Part shown: positions 54,443-63,057 of the stretch, one piece after another
How the letters are laid out: each line of letters opens with the position of its first letter
Position numbering within the stretch: the first letter of the stretch is position 1
Assembly (NCBI RefSeq): GCF_000223215.1
Contig: NC_017243.1
Location: 124,001-188,000 of the forward strand
From: Brachyspira intermedia PWS/A
GTDB lineage: Bacteria > Spirochaetota > Brachyspiria > Brachyspirales > Brachyspiraceae
DNA length: 64,000 bases
Reading direction: 5' to 3'
Position numbers and translations under genes: made by a program
The notes under the pieces: generated by a model
What the model was told of the DNA's origin: nothing
The model's input: the letters and a program-made list of their open reading frames with translations, nothing else
The model's database searches: none

Positions 54443-55375
54443 TTATACTTCTCTTTTTATATTAGGCGTATATATTATTCTTCTAAAATCAGAGTCTTTA
54501 TCATCCATATTTCCTAAAAACATTCTCTCATGTTTAGGTACTTTTTCATAAGCCTCTTTTAATAATTCTCTGTTATAATCTGAAGGATATACAAGATAAT
54601 TATGGTAGCATTTTATTGCATAATCAAAAGCATTTTCTTTACCTGAAATCTCTTTTATATTTTCTTCTATCTCTTTTAATTTTTCTTTTTTATTTGTGTA
54701 CTTTATAGTTGGTTTTAATTTCAGTTTGGCAAGATTTTCTATTATGATAGTATCATCTTCTTTTGGATATAAAAGCAGTTCATTTTTCTCAAACATATTT
54801 TTTATATCATCAAAAGAATATATATTGTCATCATTATATATTGATATTGTTTCATCATCATAAATGGCATAGCAAGTTAAAAATATTTCTTTGCTTGATG
54901 AATAATTATCAGATTTTCTAAATATAAAATAACTTTTACCATCGGATAAATCATATCCGAATTGCCCTTTCATTTTAAAATCAATAGGATTAGCCATAAA
55001 TGATACTTTTAATTTTTCCAATTTTTCTATTTCTCTTTTAGTAGTTTTATAAATATTCTGCATTTCAGGATTCATTTCTTTTAATATGCTTTTAATGTAT
55101 TCATAATAATCATCTTTATGAAGCCACTGTGATTCTAATATTTTAAAATTGCCTATACCATGAATATCCAATTTCTCATTATCTTCTATAAATGATACAA
55201 CCCATTTTCTCTCCAATGCTTTTTCAAACTGATAAATATCAAATTTCTCCCAAGCACTTACTATACCATCTTCATAAATTGCTAAATTAGAAAGAAAATA
55301 AGAACTATTTTTAATAATACCAAAAAAACTTCTGCCTTCTATTTTTGCATTTCTGTATACATTATTTTTGTTCAT
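54443..55375 (-). CDS. Hypothetical protein with two related domains
   Basis: 310 residues, no signal or membrane helix. Two halves look related: residues about 13-75 (GRSFFGIIKNSSYFLSNLAI, EDGIVSAWEKFDIYQFEKAL, WVVSFIEDNEKLDIHG) and about 145-220 (GKSYFIFRKSDNY, YDDETISIYNDDNIYSFDDI, LLLYPKEDDTIIIENLAK). A helical C-terminal part follows. This is probably an internal duplication of a small alpha/beta domain. I do not recognise the family, and flanking R2 arrays on both sides give no functional clue. Confidence 0.6.
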   Translation of the reverse strand: MNKNNVYRNAKIEGRSFFGIIKNSSYFLSNLAIYEDGIVSAWEKFDIYQFEKALERKWVVSFIEDNEKLDIHGIGNFKILESQWLHKDDYYEYIKSILKEMNPEMQNIYKTTKREIEKLEKLKVSFMANPIDFKMKGQFGYDLSDGKSYFIFRKSDNYSSSKEIFLTCYAIYDDETISIYNDDNIYSFDDIKNMFEKNELLLYPKEDDTIIIENLAKLKLKPTIKYTNKKEKLKEIEENIKEISGKENAFDYAIKCYHNYLVYPSDYNRELLKEAYEKVPKHERMFLGNMDDKDSDFRRIIYTPNIKREV

Positions 55376-55423
55376 AAAGATATTCCCTTGTAATTAATAA
55401 ATATATTGTTTTTTTAATTTATT

Positions 55424-55627
55424 TTCACTCCCCACCCTTTATATTTATCGTTTTTTGTTGAAAAGTTTGTTTAAAATATTTTTTTTGATTAGTTTAAAAA
55501 AGCATGCCCGCCCAAAATTTTTTTAAATTTATAGCGTTTACTTAACGCATGTTTTATGTAAGTTGTTTTTTTATTTTAAGTATAATTTTAATTTTTTTAT
55601 ATTTTTTGCTTTGCTTAGCATGGGTAA
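55424..55627. repeat. R2 palindromic motif array (A' B' C C', degenerate)
   Basis: CACTCCCCACCCTTTA (55426), GCCCGCCCAAAATTT near 55507, AACGCATGTTTTA near 55544 and AGCATGGGTAAT near 55617. The segment TTTTTTTAAATTTATAGCG, followed by TTTACTTAACGCATG, also occurs at 54322-54356, so the two neighbouring arrays share recent sequence. Confidence 0.6.
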
Positions 55628-55661
55628 TAGTATTATATTTTTTATTGTTATTTAAGTAATC

Positions 55662-55689
55662 TTGACAATTCATTATTTTTTTATAGAAT
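55662..55689 (+). promoter_or_regulatory. Promoter for the lipoprotein gene at 55797
   Basis: TTGACA (55662-55667), 16-base spacer, TAGAAT (55684-55689), giving a leader of about 100 bases. Confidence 0.6.
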
Positions 55690-55796
55690 AAAATGAATAT
55701 AAAATCAAAAAACATTTGCTATTTTAAAATAAGTATTAAGCTGTAATAATTATTGTAGATAACTTGTGTTTACAATATTAATAAAAGGATAGAAAA

Positions 55797-56210
55797 ATGA
55801 CTAAACATATTAATAAAATTATAATTTTAATTGTATCTGTTTTTATTTTAAGCTGCAGTAATAAAGTAACTAATCCTGGTAATAAGGTAACTATTTCTAA
55901 AAGAAAAGGAACATATGAAGGTATTGCAATTCGACCAACTTTCAGAATGAGAATAATGTTTAAACTTGATGATCAAGCAAATATAATTTATTTGGAAAGG
56001 TCTAGTGGAAAACCAGTAATAACTGAGGATAAGAAAATAAATATTTCAACAGATGTTTATTCTATAGCTACAGAATTTTCTTTTGTATTAGAAAGTACTA
56101 CATACACAATACAATTTAATAGTGATAGTGAAATATCAGGCGGAAAATTACTAGAAAATAATTCTAGTACTGGTGAAAATAATAATTATGATTTGACAAA
56201 AATAGAATAA
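55797..56210 (+). CDS. Hypothetical small lipoprotein
   Basis: 137 residues; signal ending ILIVSVFILSC with lipobox Cys. The mature domain begins SKRKGTYEGIAI, like SERAGKYTGTIA in the 153-residue lipoprotein at 40387, and has the same strand-rich character with an Asn/Ser-rich end. The two are probably distant paralogues of a spirochaetal envelope family. AAGGA precedes the ATG. It is a single-gene unit with its own promoter and terminator. Confidence 0.65.
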   Translation: MTKHINKIIILIVSVFILSCSNKVTNPGNKVTISKRKGTYEGIAIRPTFRMRIMFKLDDQANIIYLERSSGKPVITEDKKINISTDVYSIATEFSFVLESTTYTIQFNSDSEISGGKLLENNSSTGENNNYDLTKIE

Positions 56211-56244
56211 TAAAAAATTATAATTAATACTGCGAAAAATACAA

Positions 56245-56288
56245 AACATATATGCAAATAAATGATATTTATGCATATATGTTTTTTT
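56245..56288 (+). terminator. Terminator after the lipoprotein gene
   Basis: Arms AACATATATGCA / TGCATATATGTT with further inner A-T pairs and a T-run. Confidence 0.8.
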
Positions 56289-56495
56289 ATATTAAATTTA
56301 AATTTCTTATTTAATTAATTATAATACTGCTTTTCAAATTTTCAGAATTTCATTTTTTATTTCTTTATTCTTAATTAGGATTTAATCTGTATTTATAAAT
56401 AAAAAAATATTGCAAAAATTATAATCTCATATATATTATAGCTTTCATAATTAAAAATAGTTATGAAGAAAAAACTGTTATAAGGAATATATTTT

Positions 56496-57806
56496 ATGGA
56501 CAAATTTTTTAAGCTAAAAGAATATGGTACTAATGTAAAAACAGAGATAATAGCAGGCTTTACTACTTTCATGACAATGGCTTATATACTAGCAGTAAAC
56601 CCTAGCATACTTAGTGCAACAGGTATGGATAAGGGAGCAGTATTTACAGCTACAGTAGTATCTGCAATAATAGCAACTTTGATAATGTCTTTACTTGCTA
56701 ATCTTCCTTTTGCTTTAGCACCTGGTATGGGACTTAATGCTTTCTTTGCTTATACTGTAGTATTGGGTATGGGTTATAGCTGGCAAACTGCTTTAACAGC
56801 TGTATTTATAGAAGGTATTATATTTGTTGTTCTTACTATTTTTAATGTGAGAGAAGCTATAGTTAATAGTATACCTGTTAATATGAAAAGAGCTATTTCA
56901 GTAGGTATAGGATTATTCATAGCTTTTATAGGACTTCAAAACTCTAAAATCATAGTTAATAATGATGCTACTTTACTTGGACTTGGAAACATTACTTCAG
57001 GCAGTGCATTACTTGCTATTATAGGACTTCTTATAACAGCAATTTTATTAGCATATAATGTAAAAGGAGCAATTCTTTTAGGTATACTTATTACTACTAT
57101 AATAGGAATACCTATGGGACTTACAAAAATGTCTCCTGATGCTAGCCTTGTACCTCCTTCATTAGAACCTATAGCTTTTAAACTTGATTTTAGCAATATA
57201 TTCACTCCTAATATGTTCATAGTATTATTTACTTTCCTTTTTGTTGATATGTTTGATACAGTAGGTACATTAGTTGGAGTATGTACTAAAGCAGATATGC
57301 TTACAAAAAATGGAGAAGTTCCTAGATGTAAACAGGCTTTATTTGCTGATGCTGTAGGAACAGTTGTAGGTGCATGCTTAGGTACTTCTACTGTTACTAC
57401 TTATGTAGAAAGTGCATCAGGTGTTGCTGAAGGCGGTAAAACAGGTTTAACTTCTCTTGTTGTTGCTATATTATTTGCTGTTTCATTATTCTTATCACAT
57501 ATATTTCTAGCTATACCTTCTGCTGCTACTGCACCTGCTTTGATTATAGTTGGATTATTCATGATGACTCCTATATTAGAGATTAATTTCAATGATTATA
57601 CAGAGGCAATTCCTGCTTTTATATGTATAATATTTATGCCTTTCGCTTATAGTATAGCTGAAGGTATAACTTTCGGAGTATTATCATTCACTATATTAAA
57701 GTTCGTTTCTGGTAAAAATAAAGATATATCATTATTAACTTGGATATTATCAGCACTTCTTTTAATTAAAATACTTATGCCTATAATACAAGGATTCTTA
57801 GGATAA
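56496..57806 (+). CDS. NCS2/AzgA-family purine permease
   Basis: 436 residues, 12-14 membrane helices. The N-terminal EIIAGFTTFMTMAYILAVNP (residues 14-33), ALAPGMGLNAFFAYTVV (about 75-91), FVDMFDTVGTLVG with its acidic residues (about 250-262) and GTSTVTTYVESASGVAEGGKTG (about 297-318) are the AzgA/PbuG signature. The carrier takes up adenine, guanine and/or hypoxanthine with H+ or Na+. The upstream 200 bases were inspected for a purine riboswitch and none of its conserved core was found. Ends at its own terminator. Confidence 0.9.
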   Translation: MDKFFKLKEYGTNVKTEIIAGFTTFMTMAYILAVNPSILSATGMDKGAVFTATVVSAIIATLIMSLLANLPFALAPGMGLNAFFAYTVVLGMGYSWQTALTAVFIEGIIFVVLTIFNVREAIVNSIPVNMKRAISVGIGLFIAFIGLQNSKIIVNNDATLLGLGNITSGSALLAIIGLLITAILLAYNVKGAILLGILITTIIGIPMGLTKMSPDASLVPPSLEPIAFKLDFSNIFTPNMFIVLFTFLFVDMFDTVGTLVGVCTKADMLTKNGEVPRCKQALFADAVGTVVGACLGTSTVTTYVESASGVAEGGKTGLTSLVVAILFAVSLFLSHIFLAIPSAATAPALIIVGLFMMTPILEINFNDYTEAIPAFICIIFMPFAYSIAEGITFGVLSFTILKFVSGKNKDISLLTWILSALLLIKILMPIIQGFLG

Positions 57807-57837
57807 TTGATATTTAATTAATTGATTTGAATATTTA

Positions 57838-57870
57838 AACAGAGGGATTTTTATATCTCTCTGTTTTTTT
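57838..57870 (+). terminator. Terminator after the purine permease gene
   Basis: Arms AACAGAGGGAT / ATATCTCTCTGTT (one bulge) followed by seven T. Confidence 0.8.
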
Positions 57871-57975
57871 ATTTAATAATTTCTTAATTTGAATAGTTTG
57901 TAATTTTATTGGAATTCAAAATTTGAAAAGTATGTTTATTACAAAATTCAAAATTAAGAAATTGATTTAATGCAA

Positions 57976-58010
57976 TAAAAAAGAGGTTATCTAATAATAG
58001 ATAACCTCTT
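57976..58010 (-). terminator. Terminator after asd
   Basis: Arms AAGAGGTTATCTA / TAGATAACCTCTT with a 4-base loop; the plus-strand A-run at its left is a U-run in the asd transcript. Confidence 0.85.
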
Positions 58011-58035
58011 ATTAATTTTATATTTATTTAAATCA

Positions 58036-59133
58036 TTATTTCTTTGTTGATTTTCTTACACATGGTTTTCTAGCAGGTTTCTTTTCTGCTACTGCTTTCT
58101 TTTCTGAAGAATTGTCATCAGATTTTTTTTCTAATTCAGGTAAAAGAAGTTCAGCTATTTGTACAGCATTTGTAGCAGCACCTTTTCTTATTTGGTCTCC
58201 TGCACACCAGAATACCAATGAATTTTTAGCACTGATATCCTCTCTTATTCTTCCAACATATATATTATCCTGATTAGAAGTATCTAAAGGCATAGGATAT
58301 TTAAACTTAGCAGGATCATCAACTACTTTTACACCTTTTGCTTTAGATAATAATTCTTTAGCTTTTTTAGCAGTGATTTTTTTCTCAGTTTCTATTGTGA
58401 TAGATTCACTATGGCTTCTTATAACAGGAACTCTTACACAAGTACAGCTTATCTGCATATCAGGTGTATGAAGAATTTTTCTTCCTTCATTAGTCATTTT
58501 TAATTCTTCTTTAGTGTATCCGTTCTTATCGAAAGAATCAATATGAGGAATTAAATTGTGAAGTATTTGATATTTGAAAGTACTATTTTTAAGTTTTTTT
58601 CCTGCAACATAATCTTTTATCTGCTGTTCTAATTCTTCCATACCTTCTTTACCAGCACCGGAAACAGCCTGATAAGTAGAAGCTATGATTCTTTTTATCT
58701 TTCCGAATTTATGAAGCGGAGCTAATGCCACTAAAGCTATTATTGTAGAGCAGTTAGGATTAGCTATTATTCCTTTATGAAGCTTAACATCTTCAGGATT
58801 AACTTCAGGAACTACTAAAGGAACATTTTTATCCATTCTGAAAGCACTGCTATTATCTACAACTATACTTCCAGCTTTTACAGCTAACGGACTTAATTTC
58901 TTACTTAAATCAGCTCCTACAGCAACCAATGTTATGTCCATATCTTTGAATGAATCTTTAGTTGTCTTTTCGATTGTGTATTCTTTTCCGTTAAATTTTA
59001 CTTTTTTTCCTGCTTCTCTATTTCCAAGAAGTCTTAACTCATTGATTGGGAATTTTCTTTCTTCCAATACTTTAAGCATCTCCTGACCTACAGCACCGGA
59101 AGCCCCTAATAAACATAAATTTACTTTTTTCAT
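58036..59133 (-). CDS. asd: Aspartate-semialdehyde dehydrogenase
   Basis: 365 residues. NADP-binding GASGAVGQ (residues 9-16), DNSSAFRMD, ANPNCSTI with the catalytic Cys near residue 132, YQAVSGAGKEGM and RVPVIRSHSESI are all standard for the enzyme. It makes aspartate semialdehyde for lysine/diaminopimelate, threonine and methionine. Unlike usual members it has a C-terminal extension of about 30 residues rich in Lys, Ala and Pro (EKKPARKPCVRKSTKK end). It stands as a single gene with its own terminator. Confidence 0.95.
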   Translation of the reverse strand: MKKVNLCLLGASGAVGQEMLKVLEERKFPINELRLLGNREAGKKVKFNGKEYTIEKTTKDSFKDMDITLVAVGADLSKKLSPLAVKAGSIVVDNSSAFRMDKNVPLVVPEVNPEDVKLHKGIIANPNCSTIIALVALAPLHKFGKIKRIIASTYQAVSGAGKEGMEELEQQIKDYVAGKKLKNSTFKYQILHNLIPHIDSFDKNGYTKEELKMTNEGRKILHTPDMQISCTCVRVPVIRSHSESITIETEKKITAKKAKELLSKAKGVKVVDDPAKFKYPMPLDTSNQDNIYVGRIREDISAKNSLVFWCAGDQIRKGAATNAVQIAELLLPELEKKSDDNSSEKKAVAEKKPARKPCVRKSTKK

Positions 59134-59676
59134 AATAGTGTACCATTAATTATTTTTTATTTTTTGTTCCTGCAATTATATATTAATAATATATTAAAAT
59201 CAAGAATTTTTATATATAGAAATATTTCTTTTTTAATTTGATTGAGATGATTTAATTATAATTTTTTATAAAAATGAATTACAAGATTAAATTATAGAAT
59301 CAATAAATAAATGTCTGTAATTAGACTATTGATTTAAAGCTGTTTTTTAATAGTGATATAAAATGTTTTTTAAAAAATAAAAACTTTGTATATGTTGCAA
59401 ATTAAATTAATGAATATTTATGTATTTTTATTATTATATAAATTTTGACTTAGTAGTAAGCAATAATTTTTAAGATTACATAAGTCTATATAAGAAAAAA
59501 GATTTTGATACATTAAAAATCATTCTTTATAAAATTTATAATGACTCATTTTTATAATTTAATATTAAAATAATTCTGAATATGATTTTTTCAAATATCT
59601 TAAAACAAGTCTAACATAAAAAGCTAATATAATTTTAAAAAAATGTAAATTTTTAGTAAAAAACTAGTAAAATTAA
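59134..59676. other. Long AT-rich intergenic region with no gene seen
   Basis: More than 500 bases of AT-rich sequence between the divergent asd and PepSY-like genes. No open frame of note, no R1 or R2 motif and no strong hairpin was found. The promoter of asd should lie near its left edge. Confidence 0.4.
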
Positions 59677-59705
59677 TTGACATAATTATAAAATTGTACT
59701 ATAAT
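59677..59705 (+). promoter_or_regulatory. Consensus promoter for the PepSY-like genes
   Basis: TTGACA (59677-59682), 17-base spacer and TATAAT (59700-59705): a full consensus match, the strongest in the window, suggesting high expression. Confidence 0.8.
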
Positions 59706-59712
59706 ACTAAAT

Positions 59713-59748
59713 GTAAAGATAATTTACCTGTTACTAAATTGTCTTTAC
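59713..59748 (+). promoter_or_regulatory. 5' leader stem-loop of the PepSY-like mRNA
   Basis: Arms GTAAAGATAATTT / AAATTGTCTTTAC pair over 13 bp with one G-T and a 10-base loop. It lies just after the predicted transcription start, where such stems protect abundant mRNAs from decay. There is no T-run, and the gene's GGAG follows 14 bases later. Confidence 0.6.
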
Positions 59749-59772
59749 AAAATAAAAAACAGGAGAAATATT

Positions 59773-60372
59773 ATGACTATAAAAAAAGCTTTATTTATAC
59801 TTTTTGTTTCAGCAATGCTTACAGGTTCATTGTTCGCTCAATATGACGGATATTATGATAATAATCAAGGCGGTGGTCAAGGAGGATATCAAGACCCTTA
59901 TGGACAGCAAGGCGGCGGTCAAGGAGGTTATCAAGACCCTTATGCTCAGCCTCCTGCTCAGCAAAATTATCAAGATCCTTATGCTCAGCAAGGTGGTCAG
60001 CAGCAATATGGATACGGTGTACAATTATCTTCTATACCTCAGAATGCTCAGAACTTTATAAAACAGCATTTCCCTAATATAAAAGTTACTTTCATTGAAA
60101 GAGATTGGGAAGATATAGAAGTATATTTAGAAAATGGAACTCAAATAGATTTCTTCCCTAATGGTGATTGGAAAGAAGTTAAATGCTATGGAAATATGCC
60201 TGCTACTATATTGCCTGCTAATGTTATGAATACAATAAAAAGAACTTATCCTAATGCTGCTATAGTGAAAATAGAAAAACAGTTCACTATATTTGAAATA
60301 AAATTAAACAACATGATGGAATTATATGTTGATAATAATGGTCAGTTATTAGGTCAAAAATGGGACGATTAA
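59773..60372 (+). CDS. Secreted PepSY-like protein with Gly/Gln/Tyr/Pro-rich region
   Basis: 199 residues. Signal peptide MTIKKALFILFVSAMLTGSLFA, then residues about 23-80 built from repeats of GGGQGGYQDPYAQQ type, then two tandem PepSY-like (DUF2874) modules. The first is SIPQNAQNFIKQHFPNIKV with the NGTQIDFFPNGDWKEV strand; the second is LPANVMNTIKRTYPNAAI, ending with LGQKWDD. PepSY-like modules bind or inhibit proteins or chelate in the periplasm; the precise role is unknown. The promoter and leader point to high expression. The repeat region is likely length-variable. Confidence 0.7.
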   Translation: MTIKKALFILFVSAMLTGSLFAQYDGYYDNNQGGGQGGYQDPYGQQGGGQGGYQDPYAQPPAQQNYQDPYAQQGGQQQYGYGVQLSSIPQNAQNFIKQHFPNIKVTFIERDWEDIEVYLENGTQIDFFPNGDWKEVKCYGNMPATILPANVMNTIKRTYPNAAIVKIEKQFTIFEIKLNNMMELYVDNNGQLLGQKWDD

Positions 60373-60420
60373 TTAAATAATTATAATAAAAAAATAAAAT
60401 ATTAATTAAAAGGAGAAAAT

Positions 60421-60672
60421 ATGAAAAAAATACTTTGTTTATTAGTAGCTTTGACAGTTTTAAGTACTTCAGCTTTATTTGCTGATTGGTATGTACCTCT
60501 TAATCAAGTTCCTCAGGCTGTAATAGCAACAGCTAAAAGAACTTATCCTCAAGCTGAGATTTGGGCAGTAGAGATGGAACATTATAATGTATATAAAGTA
60601 AAAATGAATAATATGATGGAATTATACATTGACAAATCAGGTCAGTTATTAGGTCAGGAATGGGACGATTAA
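60421..60672 (+). CDS. Secreted single PepSY-like domain protein
   Basis: 83 residues: signal MKKILCLLVALTVLSTSALFA, then one PepSY-like module. From VPQAVIATAKRTYPQAEI to the end LGQEWDD it is plainly a copy of the second module of the preceding protein (AKRTYP, NNMMELYID and GQLLGQEWDD shared). The two genes are 48 bases apart with AAGGAG before the second, and share a transcript ending at the terminator at 60699. A duplicated small periplasmic or surface protein. Confidence 0.7.
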   Translation: MKKILCLLVALTVLSTSALFADWYVPLNQVPQAVIATAKRTYPQAEIWAVEMEHYNVYKVKMNNMMELYIDKSGQLLGQEWDD

Positions 60673-60698
60673 TATAAATAAACTTTAATATAAAATTC

Positions 60699-60736
60699 GA
60701 ACAAGGGATATTAATAAAATCCCTTGTTCTTTTTTT
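60699..60736 (+). terminator. Terminator after the PepSY-like genes
   Basis: Arms GAACAAGGGAT / ATCCCTTGTTC, 9-base loop, run of seven T. Confidence 0.9.
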
Positions 60737-60827
60737 AACTTAATATTTAAATAAAATTATATTGACATTATATCTGTAATTATGTAAACTATAATATGTT
60801 TACTAAATTACAGAAGGTATTTGTATA

Positions 60828-61832
60828 ATGGTTATAGTGAAAGTAAATGATTTAATGCAAAAAGTATATGATAAATTCAAAGCAGCAGGCGTATCAAATG
60901 AACAGGCTGCTATAGTAACAGATTTATTAATTTACGCTGATCTAAGCGGTATACATTCTCATGGAGTTTTAAGAGTTGAACATTATATAGAAAGAATAAA
61001 AGCGGGCGGAATAAATTTAAATTCAAAATTCAATATAGAAGAAAAAAGACCTTCTTTTGCATTAATGGATGCTGACGGCGGATTCGGACATGTTGCAACG
61101 CAGTATGCTATGGAATGGGCTTTAGAAACAGTTGAAAAACAGGGTATTGCTTTAATAGGAATAAAAAATAATAGTCATGCGGGTGCTTTAGGTTATTATA
61201 ATAAAATGGCTATACATCAAAATAAGGTTTCTTTAATAATGGTTAATACTGATCCTTGTGTTATACCTTTTGGCGGAAAGAGACCATTTTTCGGTACTAA
61301 TCCTATAAGTTATGGATTTCCTGCAAAAAAAGATTTTATACTTGGAGATATGGCAACAAGCGAGGTATCACTCGGACGCATATTTACTGCTCGTGAAAAT
61401 AATGAAACTGTTCCTATGAATTGGGGTGTTGATGAAAACGGCAATCCAAGTTCAAATCCTAATGAGATAAAATATGTTGTTCCTTTCGGAGGAGTTAAGG
61501 GATATTTAATAATGACTATGGTTGAGGCATTTACGGGGCTTTTAATAGGACAGGCATATTGCAATAATTTAGTAAAAATGTATGGCGATATGGACAAAAA
61601 AAGAAATCTTTCTACATTTATACTTGTTGTTGATCCTGCTGTTTATAATGATTTGGATACTTATTTAAATACTGTTCAATCATTCATTGATGATATAAGA
61701 AAAGAGCCTGCTTTAAAAGAAGGAGAAACTATATCTATACCGGGTGAGAGAAAAGAGGCTTGTTCTGCCGACTACTTAAAAAATGGAATACCTTTATCTG
61801 AACATGTTTATAAATATATTTTTGATAAATAA
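60828..61832 (+). CDS. Ldh_2-family dehydrogenase (ureidoglycolate/malate/lactate type)
   Basis: 334 residues of the NAD(P)-dependent MDH2/Ldh_2 family. ADLSGIHSHGVLRVEHYIERI (about residues 37-57) holds the conserved SHG and Arg. NNSHAGALGYY (about 114-124) carries another conserved His. VIPFGGKRPFFGTNPISYGFP and DMATSEVSLGRI complete the fold. It resembles E. coli AllD most closely in these segments, but no allantoin genes are present, so the substrate (ureidoglycolate, malate, lactate, sulfolactate) is not settled. The AlkD-like gene follows after 18 bases. Confidence 0.75.
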   Translation: MVIVKVNDLMQKVYDKFKAAGVSNEQAAIVTDLLIYADLSGIHSHGVLRVEHYIERIKAGGINLNSKFNIEEKRPSFALMDADGGFGHVATQYAMEWALETVEKQGIALIGIKNNSHAGALGYYNKMAIHQNKVSLIMVNTDPCVIPFGGKRPFFGTNPISYGFPAKKDFILGDMATSEVSLGRIFTARENNETVPMNWGVDENGNPSSNPNEIKYVVPFGGVKGYLIMTMVEAFTGLLIGQAYCNNLVKMYGDMDKKRNLSTFILVVDPAVYNDLDTYLNTVQSFIDDIRKEPALKEGETISIPGERKEACSADYLKNGIPLSEHVYKYIFDK

Positions 61833-61850
61833 AATTTTGGGCTTTATTAA

Positions 61851-62519
61851 ATGAGTGATTTATATACTACTCTTTCAAAAGAATTTGAGAAATTAAAAAA
61901 TGAAAAAGAAGCTATTTTCATGGCTAAATACATGAAAAACAATTTTGAGTTTTTAGGTATTCATTCAAAGGAAAGAAAAGAAGCTCAGAAAAAAGTATTC
62001 AAAACAATTTCAAAAGATGAAAAAGAGTTTATTGATTTTAGCTTTACAGATAAATGCTATGAGAATAAATACAGGGAATTTCAATATGCTTCTTTAGATT
62101 ATTTAAATTCAAAAAAGAAATATTTAAATAAAAATCATATAGAAAAATTAAAAGAATATGCACTTACAAAATCTTGGTGGGATAGCATAGATTGTTTAGA
62201 CAGGATAATTGGCAGCATTGCTTTAAGAGATGAGTCTGTCAATAATATACTTTTAGAATGGTCTTTGTCTGATAATATTTGGCTTAGGAGAATAGCTATA
62301 GATCATCAGCTTTTAAGAAAAGATAAAACCAATACTGAATTATTAGAAAAAATAATCATAAATAATCTAAACAACAAAGAATTTTTTATAAACAAAGCAA
62401 TAGGGTGGTCTTTAAGGGATTACAGTAAAACTAATCCTGATTGGGTGAGAGATTTTATAGAAAGGCACAAGGAAAACATGGCTAATATCAGCATCAAGGA
62501 AGCGAGCAAGTATATTTAA
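61851..62519 (+). CDS. AlkD-like DNA alkylation repair protein
   Basis: 222 residues, all helical, built of HEAT-like repeats. FLGIHSKERKEAQKKVF near residue 35, TKSWWDSIDCLDRIIG (about 104-119), NIWLRRIAID (about 142-151) and FFINKAIGWSLRDYSKTNPDWV (about 179-200) are family hallmarks. They contain the Trp, Asp and Arg that line the DNA-binding cleft in Bacillus AlkD. Such glycosylases remove alkylated bases. Only a weak ribosome site is seen, and the gene is probably translated from the same mRNA as the dehydrogenase. Confidence 0.85.
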   Translation: MSDLYTTLSKEFEKLKNEKEAIFMAKYMKNNFEFLGIHSKERKEAQKKVFKTISKDEKEFIDFSFTDKCYENKYREFQYASLDYLNSKKKYLNKNHIEKLKEYALTKSWWDSIDCLDRIIGSIALRDESVNNILLEWSLSDNIWLRRIAIDHQLLRKDKTNTELLEKIIINNLNNKEFFINKAIGWSLRDYSKTNPDWVRDFIERHKENMANISIKEASKYI

Positions 62520-62563
62520 TTTATTATTGTTGCTAGTGATAAACTCATAATTATAAATTTCAG

Positions 62564-62958
62564 TACCAGCCCAAGTGTTTATTAGATTTTAAATCTTTTT
62601 AACGCACGGTAAACAAAATTAACAATATAATAAAAATTTGAATTGCAAATAAATCTATATATTTAGCTTTACTCTGCGTGCGGTGAATGCACTATAATTT
62701 TAAATATAACTTGGGTGGGTTGTTAGAAATTCTGTTTATACTTCAAAGAAATAAAAAATCATAATTGCAAATTAAAGTAATAAGCCTAAAGGGTGGGCAA
62801 ATGTAATTAAGCTTTAAAACTTTATTTACATACCCCGCCCCTTAAAATTTACTGCTTTATTTTGAATTATAATATTGATTATCTTTATAGCTTAATTATA
62901 ATTTGTTAGCACCCGCCCAAGTGCTTATTATCTTGAAAATTTGTTTAATGCATTTCAG
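62564..62958. repeat. R2 palindromic motif array left of the TPR gene
   Basis: Order B' (ACCAGCCCAAGT, 62564), C (AACGCACGGT, 62601), C' (CTGCGTGCGGTG, near 62683), B (CTTGGGTGGGT, 62710), A (AAAGGGTGGGC, near 62788), A' (TTACATACCCCGCCCC, near 62824), B' (GCACCCGCCCAAGT, near 62910) and a worn C (TTTAATGCATTTC, near 62945). The 62600-62716 part recurs almost base for base at 63834-63950, on the other side of the TPR gene. Confidence 0.75.
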
Positions 62959-63057
62959 CAAAAAAATTAATTGTTCTAATATTAAATAATAACAGCTTGA
63001 AAATACCAAAAAATGAAATATATTATTTTCATAATAAAAAATTATTTGAGGTAAAAT

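Noticed and set aside
56289-56495. Purine riboswitch before the purine permease
   Set aside because: Conserved loop and core sequences of the purine riboswitch are absent from the AT-rich leader.
60770-60800. TTGACA...TATAAT promoter before the Ldh_2 gene
   Set aside because: The spacer is 22 bases, too long for a normal promoter; a promoter probably exists here but this pair does not define it.
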